The notes: a model not told the origin generated them from the letters alone. 64,000 nt of DNA from Rudanella paleaurantiibacter (GCF_009184635.1 NZ_WELI01000002.1:558001-622000), one strand, 5' to 3'. Shown: positions 51,554-60,849, counted from the first letter of the stretch. Translations and numbers: made by a program.

Positions 51554-52594
51554 ATGTTTACTGTTCGATTTTTAGCTGTACTGATTACCGTTTGTTTAAT
51601 GGGCCTCTCGCATACCGGTACGTTTGCTCAAAGCCGCACATCGACCCCCTCGGCCCTGACCACGGCGGGAGGTCCGCCTGTGAAGGCCAAAAAGCGAAGC
51701 TCGGTACTGTCGAAGGTGCCGTTGCCCACAGCGGCCTCGTCGGTGAGTTCGCTGGTTACCGACTCTACGGGCAAGCTCGCGGCTCCTTCCATGAACGAGC
51801 TCACGTCAGAAACCATGCCCGACCTCGGCCTGAAGGTTAAGCAACTCAAAAAACGGAAAGACGAATTTAAGGAAGCCCTGCGCGAGGCCAAAAAGAAGCG
51901 CATGGCCCGCACCGAATACGAAGGAATTCCGATTGTACGGATCACCAACAAGTTCGGTTCCGGCGATCGTACCGTGGTCGAAGAATTCTACGTCCTCAAA
52001 CAGTACCAGAAACCAGCCGCCTACCTACGCGATTTTTACTGGTTCGACCAGAAAGGCAACCGGGTTACCAACGCCGTCCCGCGCGACCGCGAGCAGGCCG
52101 AAATCCAGATTATGCACGGCCCCTATAAACGGTTCGACAACGGCAACCTCACCGACGAAGGCTATTATTATGTGGGTGCCAAAGATGGCCGCTGGGAAAA
52201 ATACGACCGCAACTTTATGCTGGTCGATAAGGTGCGCTGGCACCGGGGTTTTCCGGCCGAAGCCCGAATTACGTATTACGACTCGGCCCATACGCGGGTG
52301 AAAGAAGTGATACCGGTCGAGTTTGGTAAGATAAAAGGCACGTACATGGCCTTCCACGAAAATGGCCGCCTGGCCGAAGAGGGCCGCTACGACAATGGCG
52401 TGAAAGTAGGCCGCTGGACCGAATACTACCCCAATACAACCCGGCAGTTTCGGCGCAAACTGACCCAGCACGCCCGCGATCAGTGGGATACGGGTTTTGA
52501 ACCCTACGTGATTAGTGAATGGGACGAAAAAGGCAAGATGACCTACGAACGACCGAAAGAGAACACCGTAGTCGAAGAGGCAGACGATAACTAA
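51554..52594 (+). CDS. Secreted YwqK/MORN-repeat-like protein
   Basis: 346 residues with signal peptide (FTVRFLAVLITVCLMGLSHTGTFAQ). A low-complexity linker is followed by a basic coiled stretch (LKVKQLKKRKDEFKEALREAKKKRMART). The C-terminal half has MORN/YwqK-type repeats: GPYKRFDNGNLTDEGYYYVGAKDGRWEKYD, KGTYMAFHENGRLAEEGRYDNGVKVGRWTEYY. Databases often label such genes as a toxin-antitoxin YwqK antitoxin, without evidence here. The protein probably acts in the periplasm or outside the cell. It ends at a terminator at 52619. Confidence 0.82.
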   Translation: MFTVRFLAVLITVCLMGLSHTGTFAQSRTSTPSALTTAGGPPVKAKKRSSVLSKVPLPTAASSVSSLVTDSTGKLAAPSMNELTSETMPDLGLKVKQLKKRKDEFKEALREAKKKRMARTEYEGIPIVRITNKFGSGDRTVVEEFYVLKQYQKPAAYLRDFYWFDQKGNRVTNAVPRDREQAEIQIMHGPYKRFDNGNLTDEGYYYVGAKDGRWEKYDRNFMLVDKVRWHRGFPAEARITYYDSAHTRVKEVIPVEFGKIKGTYMAFHENGRLAEEGRYDNGVKVGRWTEYYPNTTRQFRRKLTQHARDQWDTGFEPYVISEWDEKGKMTYERPKENTVVEEADDN

Positions 52595-52618
52595 CCGGGC
52601 ACGGCCCATACTTCAATC

Positions 52619-52670
52619 CCAACAGTCGGCGGGTGCATCGAAGCGGTGCGCTCGCCGACTGTTGGATTTT
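52619..52670 (+). terminator. Rho-independent terminator
   Basis: Perfect 13-bp stem CCAACAGTCGGCG / CGCCGACTGTTGG (52619-52631, 52653-52665) followed by ATTTT. Confidence 0.8.
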
Positions 52671-52765
52671 ACGGGTAAACCTTTCGGACAAAACACAGTT
52701 GTAAATACTGTGTAGCCTTTGGTAGATACCTATCGAACAAAGGCTATCTTATCTCAACGAACGTT

Positions 52766-53290
52766 ATGGAAAACAGAGAAAAAGGTGTCGATCACGACAG
52801 CACGCAGATCAACGGGCGTACCGAAGGGCCGCAAGGCACCGACGGCATGGATGTAGATCAGGCGGTGCAGGACAACAAACGAACCGATTTGGTCGACGAT
52901 TCGGCCAATGGTCTCGATAGCGTACAGGTCCGGGGCGGTCAGGACGGCCGCAACATCCGGGGCTTCGGTGGCATCGATATGGACGGCAAAAACGGGGTCA
53001 TTCGTAAAGGTGACACCGACAACAGCACCATGGAGGTAACCGAAGAGGGCGCCAAAAACGCAGCAGCCAGTGTAGCCCAAACCAATACATCGACCGTTGA
53101 TGTGACCTCGGCCGGCCCCGACGATTATGCATCGGCCGATACGGTTGGTGTACCCAACGCGCAGGAGGAGGCCCGCAAAGCTGTCGACTCGGCAGAAGAT
53201 AACGATAGCGACGCGGACGTTTCTCAGGAGAAAGAGAACGACGACATTGCCCAAACTGGCACCTCAACAGATCATCAGCCAACGTATTGA
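52766..53290 (+). CDS. Acidic disordered hypothetical protein 1
   Basis: 174 residues without hydrophobic core. It is rich in Asp, Glu, Asn, Gly, Thr and lacks Cys and Trp; predicted intrinsically disordered. Segments such as DGRNIRGFGGIDMDGKNGVIRKGDTDNS and the Ala/Thr-rich end are unlike a folded domain. No signal peptide. Possibly a hydrophilin or stress protectant, an inference from composition only. Followed by a hairpin and a second disordered protein on the same strand. Confidence 0.6.
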   Translation: MENREKGVDHDSTQINGRTEGPQGTDGMDVDQAVQDNKRTDLVDDSANGLDSVQVRGGQDGRNIRGFGGIDMDGKNGVIRKGDTDNSTMEVTEEGAKNAAASVAQTNTSTVDVTSAGPDDYASADTVGVPNAQEEARKAVDSAEDNDSDADVSQEKENDDIAQTGTSTDHQPTY

Positions 53291-53398
53291 TTCTCAGTTT
53301 ACGGTTTTCAGTTGGCTGGCGCGTCTGCTCCGGCGGGAAACCGTACACTGAAAACGCTAAACTATAGACTGCAAACTGTAAACTCTAAAACTCAACGA
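53291..53398. repeat. Word-repeat hairpin P8 (TTTCAGT/ACTGAAA type)
   Basis: Between the two disordered-protein genes. CAGTTTACGGTTTTCAGT on the left and ACTGAAAACGCTAAACTATA plus similar words on the right give an imperfect stem. Same style and partly the same words as P5 between sucA and sucB. Confidence 0.6.
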
Positions 53399-53400
53399 TT

Positions 53401-53829
53401 ATGAGCGTTTCAAGCAATTCACGAAAAGAAAGCACCGATTCGTACGCGTCGCAACAGATGCAAAACGGGGGCGATTTACCCGGCACGGATCAGCTCCACC
53501 GCTTCAACCAACCCGACAACCGGCAGGTGACAACGGAGCGTATTCAAAGCGATGACACCGACTTTTCGGATGATTTCGCCGAAATCGATGACTCAGTAAC
53601 GGATGATGAAAGTAGCGTTCGGACACAAACTGACAGCTCAGTAACGGGCTATCAGACGGGTGCAACCTCGATGGGGGGCGATGGCTACAGCCAAACCCAA
53701 CCAGCCGGTACGCACGTAGAAGATGCCGATACGCACGTAGAAGATGCCGACTGGAATACCACAACCGAAGACGACGGTATGGCTCCAACCCGCACAGACG
53801 AACCAGACCGTACCTACGGAAACAGCTAA
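53401..53829 (+). CDS. Acidic disordered hypothetical protein 2
   Basis: 142 residues, acidic and disordered (DSYASQQMQNGGDLPGTDQLHRF, DDTDFSDDFAEIDDSVTDDES). A 21-bp tandem duplication at 53709-53750 gives two copies of a THVEDAD unit. Composition like the preceding gene, so the two may be functionally related although they do not align. No signal or membrane segment. Real coding status is likely but not certain. Confidence 0.6.
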   Translation: MSVSSNSRKESTDSYASQQMQNGGDLPGTDQLHRFNQPDNRQVTTERIQSDDTDFSDDFAEIDDSVTDDESSVRTQTDSSVTGYQTGATSMGGDGYSQTQPAGTHVEDADTHVEDADWNTTTEDDGMAPTRTDEPDRTYGNS

Positions 53830-53841
53830 GCTACGCCTGAG

Positions 53842-53942
53842 GTAGAGACGCAACATATTGCGTCTCAATCATGCGCCAGCAACCTGCTACGCTGAGACAC
53901 ATGATATTGCTGAGACTGAGACGCAATATCTTGCGTCTCTAC
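53842..53942. repeat. GAGACGCAA-type double hairpin
   Basis: GTAGAGACGCAA / TTGCGTCTC at 53842-53866 is itself a hairpin, and a second copy at 53918-53942 in opposite orientation (one mismatch) pairs with it. So each arm can fold alone or the two can pair over 25 bp. This repeat type recurs in Cytophagales intergenic DNA by recollection. Confidence 0.8.
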
Positions 53943-53967
53943 TCCGGCACAAAATGCCGGAGCCATT

Positions 53968-54942
53968 TTATTTCCTGAGCAACCTTTCCACAGCTTGCAC
54001 AGGTAACAACTCGCCCGTTTTTACAGCCGCTTCGGCTTGTTGTAATTGTTCGGCCATGCCGGGTTGCGCAAAGAAATGGTGCTCCAGCCGCTGACGCAGG
54101 TACGTTCTAAACCACGTAATCTGCTGCTCTTGACGCCGTTGCGCCCGGAACCCTTGCTGTTCGCCTTTCTGCTGGTGCGACTGAATCATGGTCCATACTT
54201 CGCCAATACCCTCGCCCGTAAGGGCCGAGCATGTCAGCACCGGCGGAAACCAGCCCGTACCTGTAGGCGGAAACAAGTGTAGGGCGTTTTGATACTCTGC
54301 CTGAGCCCGATTGGCAGCCTGCCGATTGTCGGCATCGGCTTTGGTAATGGCTAAGGCGTCGGCCAGTTCCATAATCCCCCGTTTCATGCCCTGTAGTTCA
54401 TCACCCGCGCCGGCCAACATGAGCAGCAGAAAAAAATCGACCATGCCGTGCACGAGCGTTTCGGACTGCCCTACCCCGACGGTCTCGATCAGAATGACAT
54501 CGAACCCGGCCGCTTCGCACAAAAGCATGGTTTCGCGGGTGCGGTGTGCCACTCCACCGAGCGAGTCGCCAGCCGGCGTTGGCCGGATGTACGCCTGCGG
54601 GTTCATGGAGAGTTGCTCCATCCGGGTTTTATCGCCCAGCAAACTCCCCCCCGACCGTTGGCTCGTGGGGTCAACGGCCAAAACCGCCAACCGGTGCCCC
54701 TCGCCAATCAGATGCAGCCCAAATGATTCGATGAAGGTGCTTTTACCCACGCCCGGTACACCCGTAATCCCCACCCGTACCGAACGACCTGTATGCGGAG
54801 CTACGGCCGCCAGCACATCCTGCGCCAGCACCTGATCGGTAGCCAACCGACTCTCGATGAGGGTAATGGCCCGGCTCAATAGCAGGCGATCACCCGACAA
54901 AACGCCATCGATGTACTGCTGAGAGGAAAAACGTGGGCGCAT
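53968..54942 (-). CDS. meaB: Methylmalonyl-CoA mutase-associated GTPase MeaB
   Basis: G3E-family GTPase that guards methylmalonyl-CoA mutase, gating B12 cofactor delivery. 324 residues. Walker A GITGVPGVGKSTFIES, Walker B/G3 VILIETVGVGQSE, and G4-like region ALAITKADADN. N-terminal helix with LLSRAITLIESRLATDQ is typical. The mutase is not in the window. Another B12-linked system, BtuB/BtuG, lies 4 kb away. It is divergent from the decarboxylase gene by 79 bp. Confidence 0.93.
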   Translation of the reverse strand: MRPRFSSQQYIDGVLSGDRLLLSRAITLIESRLATDQVLAQDVLAAVAPHTGRSVRVGITGVPGVGKSTFIESFGLHLIGEGHRLAVLAVDPTSQRSGGSLLGDKTRMEQLSMNPQAYIRPTPAGDSLGGVAHRTRETMLLCEAAGFDVILIETVGVGQSETLVHGMVDFFLLLMLAGAGDELQGMKRGIMELADALAITKADADNRQAANRAQAEYQNALHLFPPTGTGWFPPVLTCSALTGEGIGEVWTMIQSHQQKGEQQGFRAQRRQEQQITWFRTYLRQRLEHHFFAQPGMAEQLQQAEAAVKTGELLPVQAVERLLRK

Positions 54943-55021
54943 GGTTTCAGACGAACTTTCGGCAAAAGTAAGCGTTACGGCTTATGCCACGAATTTTGCC
55001 CCTTTGTGGTTATTCGTAAAC

Positions 55022-56461
55022 ATGAGCCCATTACTGACTTCTGCTTACTCGCCCGACACGTTTCGCCAGCAAGGCCACGCCCTTGTCGATTTACTGGCCG
55101 ATTTTTTGAACAATGCCCAGTCGGGCGAACAGCCACCTCTGCACTACCGCGAACCCGACGATGAGCTGGCGTTCTGGCAACACGATTTTGAGCAACCTGC
55201 CAACCCCGACCCAACGGCGGTCTGGAAAAACCTACTCACGCATTCTATTCAGCTGCATAACCCCCGGTTTATGGGGCATCAGGTATCGGCCCCGCTCCCA
55301 GTGTCGGCGCTGACAAGTGCGCTTACCAGCCTACTCAACAACGGACAGGCGGTGTACGAAATGGGCATGGCCGGCAACGCGCTCGAACGTGTGCTCACCC
55401 GGTGGCTCAGCGAACGGCTTGGCCTCGGCCCTGAAGCAGGCGGACTCATGACATCGGGCGGTACCCTGGCTAACCTGACGGCTCTGCTCACAGCCCGCGC
55501 CCTGAAAGCCCCAACCGACGTTTGGGCCGAGGGCAGTACCGACCGACTCGCCATTATGGTGTCGGAAGAAGCCCACTATTGCGTCGACCGGGCGGCCCGG
55601 ATTATGGGCCTTGGCTCGGCCGGCATTATTAAGGTTCCGACAAACGAACGCTTTCAGCTCCGCACCAATTTACTGGAACCGTACCTGAAACAGGCACAAG
55701 CAGACGGCCTGACCGTTTTTGCAGTAATTGGCTCGGCCTGCTCCACCTCGACGGGCTCATACGATAACCTCACCGCCATTGCCGATTTTTGTGAGCAACA
55801 CAACCTCTGGTTCCATGCCGACGGTGCTCACGGCGGTGTGGCAGCCCTCTCCGATACCTACCGACCGCTGGTACGGGGAATAGAGCGGGCCGACTCGGTG
55901 GTGGTCGATTTTCACAAAATGATGATGATGCCCGCCTTAGTGACAGCGGTGCTTTACCGGCGCGATGCCGATGCGTTCCGCACGTTTCAGCAAAAAGCGC
56001 AGTACCTCTGGGCCGACGCCAATAGCCCCGACTGGTTCAATTCGGGCAAGCGGGCGTTTGAGTGTACCAAACTCATGATGAGCGCTAAAGTGTACACAGC
56101 CCTGAAAACCTATGGCGAAGCCCTTTTTACCGAACACGTAGAAGCACAGTACGGGTTGGCGCGTGCGTTTGCTGGCCATATTACCGAGCAACCTGATTTC
56201 GAGGTGGCAGTGTCGCCCGAGAGCAACATCGTCTGTTTTCGGTACATCGGGGCAGGCATTGCCGCTGACCGTGTCAGTGCGCTCAACAGTGCTATTCGGC
56301 AGGCTATGCTCACCGGCGGGCCATTCTACCTTGTCCAAACCAACTTGCGCGGGCAAACCTGGCTGCGGGTGTCCATCATGAACCCGCTCACCACGCTCGA
56401 CCACCTTAAGGAGTTGCTCGATGCAGTACGGAAGTTGGGCCAATTCATTCAACCCATTTAA
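55022..56461 (+). CDS. PLP-dependent group II decarboxylase (aromatic/aspartate type)
   Basis: 479 residues from ATG 55022 (MSPLLTSAYSPDTFRQQGH); the frame opens 81 bases earlier. Group II decarboxylase signatures: GGTLANLTALLTAR, VIGSACSTSTGSYDNL, LWFHADGAHGG and the PLP Lys in VVDFHKMMMMP. Members include aromatic-L-amino-acid, glutamate, aspartate-1- and cysteine sulfinate decarboxylases. The MMMMPAL stretch after the lysine resembles aspartate/CSA-type enzymes, a weak indication. Substrate cannot be fixed. Downstream GT4 gene lies 56 bp away with its own -7 box. Confidence 0.92.
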   Translation: MSPLLTSAYSPDTFRQQGHALVDLLADFLNNAQSGEQPPLHYREPDDELAFWQHDFEQPANPDPTAVWKNLLTHSIQLHNPRFMGHQVSAPLPVSALTSALTSLLNNGQAVYEMGMAGNALERVLTRWLSERLGLGPEAGGLMTSGGTLANLTALLTARALKAPTDVWAEGSTDRLAIMVSEEAHYCVDRAARIMGLGSAGIIKVPTNERFQLRTNLLEPYLKQAQADGLTVFAVIGSACSTSTGSYDNLTAIADFCEQHNLWFHADGAHGGVAALSDTYRPLVRGIERADSVVVDFHKMMMMPALVTAVLYRRDADAFRTFQQKAQYLWADANSPDWFNSGKRAFECTKLMMSAKVYTALKTYGEALFTEHVEAQYGLARAFAGHITEQPDFEVAVSPESNIVCFRYIGAGIAADRVSALNSAIRQAMLTGGPFYLVQTNLRGQTWLRVSIMNPLTTLDHLKELLDAVRKLGQFIQPI

Positions 56462-56489
56462 ACTCAAGTCGCGCGTACCCGTCAACCAC

Positions 56490-56497
56490 TATCTTTG
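56490..56497 (+). promoter_or_regulatory. Predicted -7 box of GT4 gene
   Basis: TATCTTTG fits TAnnTTTG and lies 20 bases before the ATG at 56518. No -33 box is seen. Confidence 0.4.
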
Positions 56498-56517
56498 CGC
56501 GGTCGAAATCTACTTGT

Positions 56518-57576
56518 ATGCCCCGTATCTTCATCGACGCCGAACGTCTGCGCGACCCCTACAGTGGTCTGGGTCAATTTTGCCTGCATCTCGGCCACGA
56601 ACTTACTCTTCAGAACCCTGACCCCCAGCAGTTTCAGCTCACCTTTGGCGTACCTAAAGCCGAAGTTGGTGTGTTTGGCGATACTGTCCGGTACCACCCG
56701 GTGTCGTGGCACGACCGGATCTGGCGTTCGGGTGAGTACGACCTCTGGCATAGCCTGCACCAGGACGTTTCGATGCTACCGGCCTCCGGTAAACGGCTCA
56801 TTCTGACGATTCACGACCTCAACTTTCTGGAACGAACCGATTACTCGATTCAGAAAAAGGCGGGCAAGCTGATGGCCCTCCAACGGAAAATTGACCGGGC
56901 TACCGCCCTCACCACCATATCAGAGTACACAGCCTCCGTTGTGCGCGAGCATCTGAATGTACCCGACTCGAAACCGCTACGGGTCATCTACAACGGCGCA
57001 GCCGTGAACCCCGATGGAGCGGCTACCAAACCCGCTTTTTTACCAGCCGAGGTTCCGCCTTATTTCCTCTTTCTGGGCGTAATTCACCCGAAGAAAAACG
57101 TGCATGTGCTTCTACCCTTGTTGCAGGCCTTCCCGGACTACCGGCTTATTCTGGCCGGCGACAACACGCATGACTATGCCCTACACATTCGGCAGCAAGC
57201 CATAAAGCTGGGTGTTTCGGAGCAGCTACTCATGCCGGGACCAGTGAGCCAGGAAGAAAAAGCGTGGCTCTACAGTCATTGCGAAGCCTTTTTGTTTCCG
57301 TCGCTGGCCGAAGGCTTTGGCCTGCCCGCCGTAGAAGCGATGGCCTATGGCAAACCCGTTTTTCTGTCGAAGCTCACGAGCCTGCCCGAAATTGGAGGAA
57401 TGGACGCGTTCTATTTTGAGTCGTTTGAGCCCGACGACCTGGTAAACACCTTCCGTGAGGGCATGATGCAGTATCACGAAGACCCCCTCCGCGCCGACCG
57501 CATACGCTGGCACGCCCGCCGGTTCAGCTGGAAAAAAGCAGCCAAGGCGTATTGGGAAGTGTATCAGGGGTTGTAG
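56518..57576 (+). CDS. GT4 family glycosyltransferase
   Basis: 352 residues, GT-B fold. N-terminal acceptor domain begins PRIFIDAERLRDPYSGLGQFC and LILTIHDLNFLERTDYS; C-terminal donor domain has YFLFLGVIHPKKNVHVLLPLLQAF and the nucleotide-sugar signature CEAFLFPSLAEGFGLPAVEAMAYGKPVFLS. Likely cytoplasmic, membrane associated. Acts in polysaccharide or glycoconjugate synthesis. Ends before a 14-bp hairpin. Confidence 0.93.
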   Translation: MPRIFIDAERLRDPYSGLGQFCLHLGHELTLQNPDPQQFQLTFGVPKAEVGVFGDTVRYHPVSWHDRIWRSGEYDLWHSLHQDVSMLPASGKRLILTIHDLNFLERTDYSIQKKAGKLMALQRKIDRATALTTISEYTASVVREHLNVPDSKPLRVIYNGAAVNPDGAATKPAFLPAEVPPYFLFLGVIHPKKNVHVLLPLLQAFPDYRLILAGDNTHDYALHIRQQAIKLGVSEQLLMPGPVSQEEKAWLYSHCEAFLFPSLAEGFGLPAVEAMAYGKPVFLSKLTSLPEIGGMDAFYFESFEPDDLVNTFREGMMQYHEDPLRADRIRWHARRFSWKKAAKAYWEVYQGL

Positions 57577-57581
57577 GGTTT

Positions 57582-57616
57582 AGCGATGTCATCTCTCCAA
57601 ACGAGATGACATCGCT
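57582..57616. terminator. Hairpin between convergent GT4 and BtuG-like genes
   Basis: Perfect 14-bp stem AGCGATGTCATCTC / GAGATGACATCGCT with a 7-base loop; no long T-run on either side, so termination strength is uncertain. Confidence 0.6.
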
Positions 57617-57652
57617 GAAAACAGAAGTGATTTTACACCAATCAATGACCTT

Positions 57653-58831
57653 CTACCGGAAATAAAATCCGCTGGGGGCAATCTCGACCCGTACTGAGTC
57701 GATCAGGCGGGCTGTGGTTGGGTTAAACCGCAACACAAACCCAGACTGCTTGTACGAAGGGGTGACACCGGCGTAGATGGTACCATCGCGGGGGTCAACG
57801 CCCAGACCCGAGAATAGCCGGTTGATGTACGGGGTAGTGGCCGGAATAGACGTATCGTTGATCGAGAAGCTGTACGTTTCGCCTTTTTGCTTGTATCCAT
57901 CGGCCGCGTCGTAGAACGAGTACACAAACAGGATATTTTGTCGATTAGGGCCAAACGTGATGTGACTGGGGCTTTTGGCGGTGCTATTCCCAACGCGCAT
58001 CCGGTTAACAACCGTCTTATTCTGGGCATTCATCCGAATCATCTCATTGGCCGAATACACCCAAAGCTGCCCGTTGGCATCGAGCCCGATAGGCCGCGGA
58101 TTGTTACCTAGGGTGATTTTCTGCTTCACCTCGTCGGTGGTCACGTCAACCACGTACAGGTCTTTCTCGCCCCCGTCGGAGCCAACCAACACCTCAGAAC
58201 CGTTGGCCACCAGCCGCTCGGCCCCTTTCGAAACCGTAATTTTCTTCACCACTTTCCGGCTCGCCAGATCGACAACGGCAATGTAGCCGGGGTTCGGGTA
58301 AAAGTTAGAGAAATCGCCGGTAGCACCCCAGCACGAGATGTACGCCTTGTTAGGAGCCACCTGCACCACATGACGTGGATTTTCAATGTCGGGAGCTGCC
58401 AGCGTTGCCAGCGACTTAAACGTACCTACCTCTACAATTTCAACTTTATCCTGCCCGGCCGTACTGTTATCGACCAGAATAACCCCCTTCCCGTCGATCT
58501 CGGTATAGCCCTGCATACCGCCAATGAGCGAGCGGTTGTTGGCTTGCTGAAAAATATTGGTACTGGCCGTAACGCTGTTGCGCGGCACAAACGACAGGGT
58601 GCCGTTATTGTCGGTGAAGTTGCCGGAGTTGAGCACGATAACCCCCTGCTCGTACGGCGACGGCTCCGGGTCGGTGGTTTGGCAGGCAGTTACGAAAAGA
58701 GCCGACGCCAGCGCCATAGCTACCGGGAAAGCAGCCGTACGTACTGGGCTGATCGGGCGAGAATTCCTGTTGAGGAAAGACTGATTCATGATTGTATTCG
58801 GATAAGTAAACTCGTTTAAAACGCTATTCAT
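57653..58831 (-). CDS. BtuG-like beta-propeller lipoprotein (DUF5074/YncE-like)
   Basis: 392 residues. The longest start (58831) overlaps the stop of the receptor gene as ATGA; an internal ATG (58789) gives a more usual lipoprotein signal. The lipobox is ALFVTAC. Mature part is a beta-propeller of YVTN/YncE type: IENPRHVVQVAPNKAYISCWG, GYIAVVDLASRKVVKKITVSKGAERLVANGSEVLVGS, LYVVDVTTDEVKQKITLGNNPRPIGLDANGQLWVYS. BtuG, the surface B12-binding lipoprotein of Bacteroides, has this architecture. It is cotranscribed with the receptor behind a cobalamin riboswitch, which supports a BtuG role. Confidence 0.82.
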   Translation of the reverse strand: MNSVLNEFTYPNTIMNQSFLNRNSRPISPVRTAAFPVAMALASALFVTACQTTDPEPSPYEQGVIVLNSGNFTDNNGTLSFVPRNSVTASTNIFQQANNRSLIGGMQGYTEIDGKGVILVDNSTAGQDKVEIVEVGTFKSLATLAAPDIENPRHVVQVAPNKAYISCWGATGDFSNFYPNPGYIAVVDLASRKVVKKITVSKGAERLVANGSEVLVGSDGGEKDLYVVDVTTDEVKQKITLGNNPRPIGLDANGQLWVYSANEMIRMNAQNKTVVNRMRVGNSTAKSPSHITFGPNRQNILFVYSFYDAADGYKQKGETYSFSINDTSIPATTPYINRLFSGLGVDPRDGTIYAGVTPSYKQSGFVLRFNPTTARLIDSVRVEIAPSGFYFR

Positions 58832-60738
58832 GGGGTAGTCAGGATCACATTCAGGGCGTAGTTACGGCCGGGCATGGCGTTCTGCTTCACGTTCAGGATC
58901 AAGGCATCGAACAGATTATTCACTTGCCCCTGCACCTGCAATCGAAGCCCACCCAGCCGCACCGGTGCCGACGCCATCAGGTCGGTCAGCACAATACCCG
59001 GCAGATACTGCGTGTTATCGAACGTACTGTACCGGCGCGATTGCAGTTGGGTCAGCAACGTGACCCGCCACTGACGGTACTGCGTGTAGGCCATAGCCGA
59101 GGTAGTATGCACCGGCACATAAGGCAGTTGTTTGCCCACAATATTCTGAGCGTACACGTCGTATGCCCGCAACTGCGACGACCGGGTGAGGCCGTAACTG
59201 AGCCGCCCACCCACACGCCAGTGTTTTTGGGTGTACGTGGCCGTTGTAGCCAGTTCTAACCCACGTGCCAAGACCTGTTGCAGGTTTTCGACCCGGTAGC
59301 CCCGGTCGGGGTTCCAGTACGTCCAGTCGTCGATTCGATTGCGGTAAGCCGTACCATCAACGGTCACGAGCCAGGATGCCGTTGGCTGTATGCGGGCCGA
59401 CAGCCCCACTTCGGCGTTCAGTCCGTGTTCGGGCCGAAGGTCGGGGTTACCGAGGTTTTTCCAGTATCGTTCGTTGAGCGTTGGCACCCGGTAGCTCCGC
59501 CCTACCGACGCCCGGGCATTCAGACGGCTCCGGTCGCGCTGCACCAGTGTGTAGTCGATACCCAGCGAAGGGGTCGGGGGCGGGTTAAAGCCCATTACAA
59601 ACCCTTGCCGGAAGTTGGCCGAAGCCGTTAGCCGTCCGGTTTGGTACCGCGCCAACGCGTACACATCGGCCCGGTTTTCGGTAATCAACTGGCCTCCGTA
59701 GCCATCCACGCGGGTCCGGTAATGTACCACCTCGGCTCCAACGCGCACCTGCCAGAGCGACTCCCCGCCCCAACTCCCGACCAACTCGCGTTCGAGCCGG
59801 GTGAGCAGACGGTCGGTGAGTGAGTGGCTCGGTTTTGAGAAATCGGCCTTAGCGTAGTCGAGCACATCGCGCAGCCAACCCGCACGCACCGTCCAGCGGT
59901 CGGCCTCGTACGACGCCAGGAGCCGGTAGCCCTGCGTGCGGGTTCGTTCGCGGCCGAGGGTGTCCGCTGGGGCAACGGTTACGGCATAGTCGGTGAGCCA
60001 GGCATTGAGCGACCACTGCCCATTCCGGCGGTTACGCCAGAAGAAATCCTGCATCAGTCCGCGTTGCCAGGCGTTGGAAGGCTCCATGAAATAGTAGCCC
60101 CGCTCCCGATACGGATACCGATTGTTAAACTGATGGTTGTACAAGGTGGTTTTTCCGGCCAGTTGCCCAGCCGGAGTCGGCCGACCGGCAAACTGTACCG
60201 AAGCCTGCATCTGCCTATTTTGAAAACTGGCCTCTCCATACCCTACCGACGCCCGCACTCCCTGCTGGGCATATGTTGGGAGCGAACGCAACAATAGGCT
60301 CCCCCCCACGGCATCGGAACCGACCGCACTGCCCCCCGATCCGTACTGCACCGACACCTGATCGAAGCCCAAAGCGGGTAAGCCCGAAAAGTCGGTTTGG
60401 CCGGTCATCGGCTGGTTTACGTTGACACCATTCCAGAGAACCGCTGTGTGGTTGGGCGACGTACCCCGAAACGAAACCGTCGAGATTTGGCCCCCGCCGT
60501 AGTTTTTGAAAACCAGCGGAGTCTGAAACGCCAGCAAATCGCTCAGGTTCTGAAACCGGAACTGCTGCAAAGCTGCCGAGTCGACCCGTTCGAGTTTCTG
60601 ACCCGCCAGGAATCGTTCGGGCGCAGAAGCCCGCACGGTCACCATCGACAGCGATACGGGTTCCTGTTGGCCGAAAACCGACACCGAACCAAACACCAGA
60701 TGGGCAAGCCAAAGCCTGCCTACACATTGCTTTTGCAC
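58828..60738 (-). CDS. BtuB-like TonB-dependent vitamin B12 receptor
   Basis: 636 residues, outer-membrane beta-barrel with N-terminal plug. Signal peptide (RLWLAHLVFGSVSVFGQ) followed by a TonB-box-like segment (VSLSMVTVRASAPERF) and plug domain (LLAFQTPLVFKNYGGGQISTVSFRGTSPNHTAVLWNGVNVNQPM and SVQYGSGGSAVGSDAVGGSLLL). The C-terminus contains the last barrel strands ending NYALNVILTTP. Import of cobalamin is inferred from the riboswitch in its leader and the BtuG-like partner. It is 636 residues, close to BtuB rather than SusC-type receptors (near 1000). Confidence 0.88.
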   Translation of the reverse strand: MQKQCVGRLWLAHLVFGSVSVFGQQEPVSLSMVTVRASAPERFLAGQKLERVDSAALQQFRFQNLSDLLAFQTPLVFKNYGGGQISTVSFRGTSPNHTAVLWNGVNVNQPMTGQTDFSGLPALGFDQVSVQYGSGGSAVGSDAVGGSLLLRSLPTYAQQGVRASVGYGEASFQNRQMQASVQFAGRPTPAGQLAGKTTLYNHQFNNRYPYRERGYYFMEPSNAWQRGLMQDFFWRNRRNGQWSLNAWLTDYAVTVAPADTLGRERTRTQGYRLLASYEADRWTVRAGWLRDVLDYAKADFSKPSHSLTDRLLTRLERELVGSWGGESLWQVRVGAEVVHYRTRVDGYGGQLITENRADVYALARYQTGRLTASANFRQGFVMGFNPPPTPSLGIDYTLVQRDRSRLNARASVGRSYRVPTLNERYWKNLGNPDLRPEHGLNAEVGLSARIQPTASWLVTVDGTAYRNRIDDWTYWNPDRGYRVENLQQVLARGLELATTATYTQKHWRVGGRLSYGLTRSSQLRAYDVYAQNIVGKQLPYVPVHTTSAMAYTQYRQWRVTLLTQLQSRRYSTFDNTQYLPGIVLTDLMASAPVRLGGLRLQVQGQVNNLFDALILNVKQNAMPGRNYALNVILTTP

Positions 60739-60849
60739 AAGATTGTTTTTCCAAACCCTGGCCTAAGTCAGACCCGGCTTACCCCGCAGGTAGCCATACA
60801 TCACTCAGAACAGGATCATGTACGAACGGCCGCGCACCCGCATACGGGT

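Noticed and set aside
51554-52594. YwqK-type protein as the antitoxin of a toxin-antitoxin system
   Set aside because: It has a signal peptide, no toxin neighbour, and the name comes from repeat similarity only.
53842-53942. Possible CRISPR array because of repeated GAGACGCAA units
   Set aside because: Only two units in inverted orientation and no spacer pattern; no cas genes nearby.
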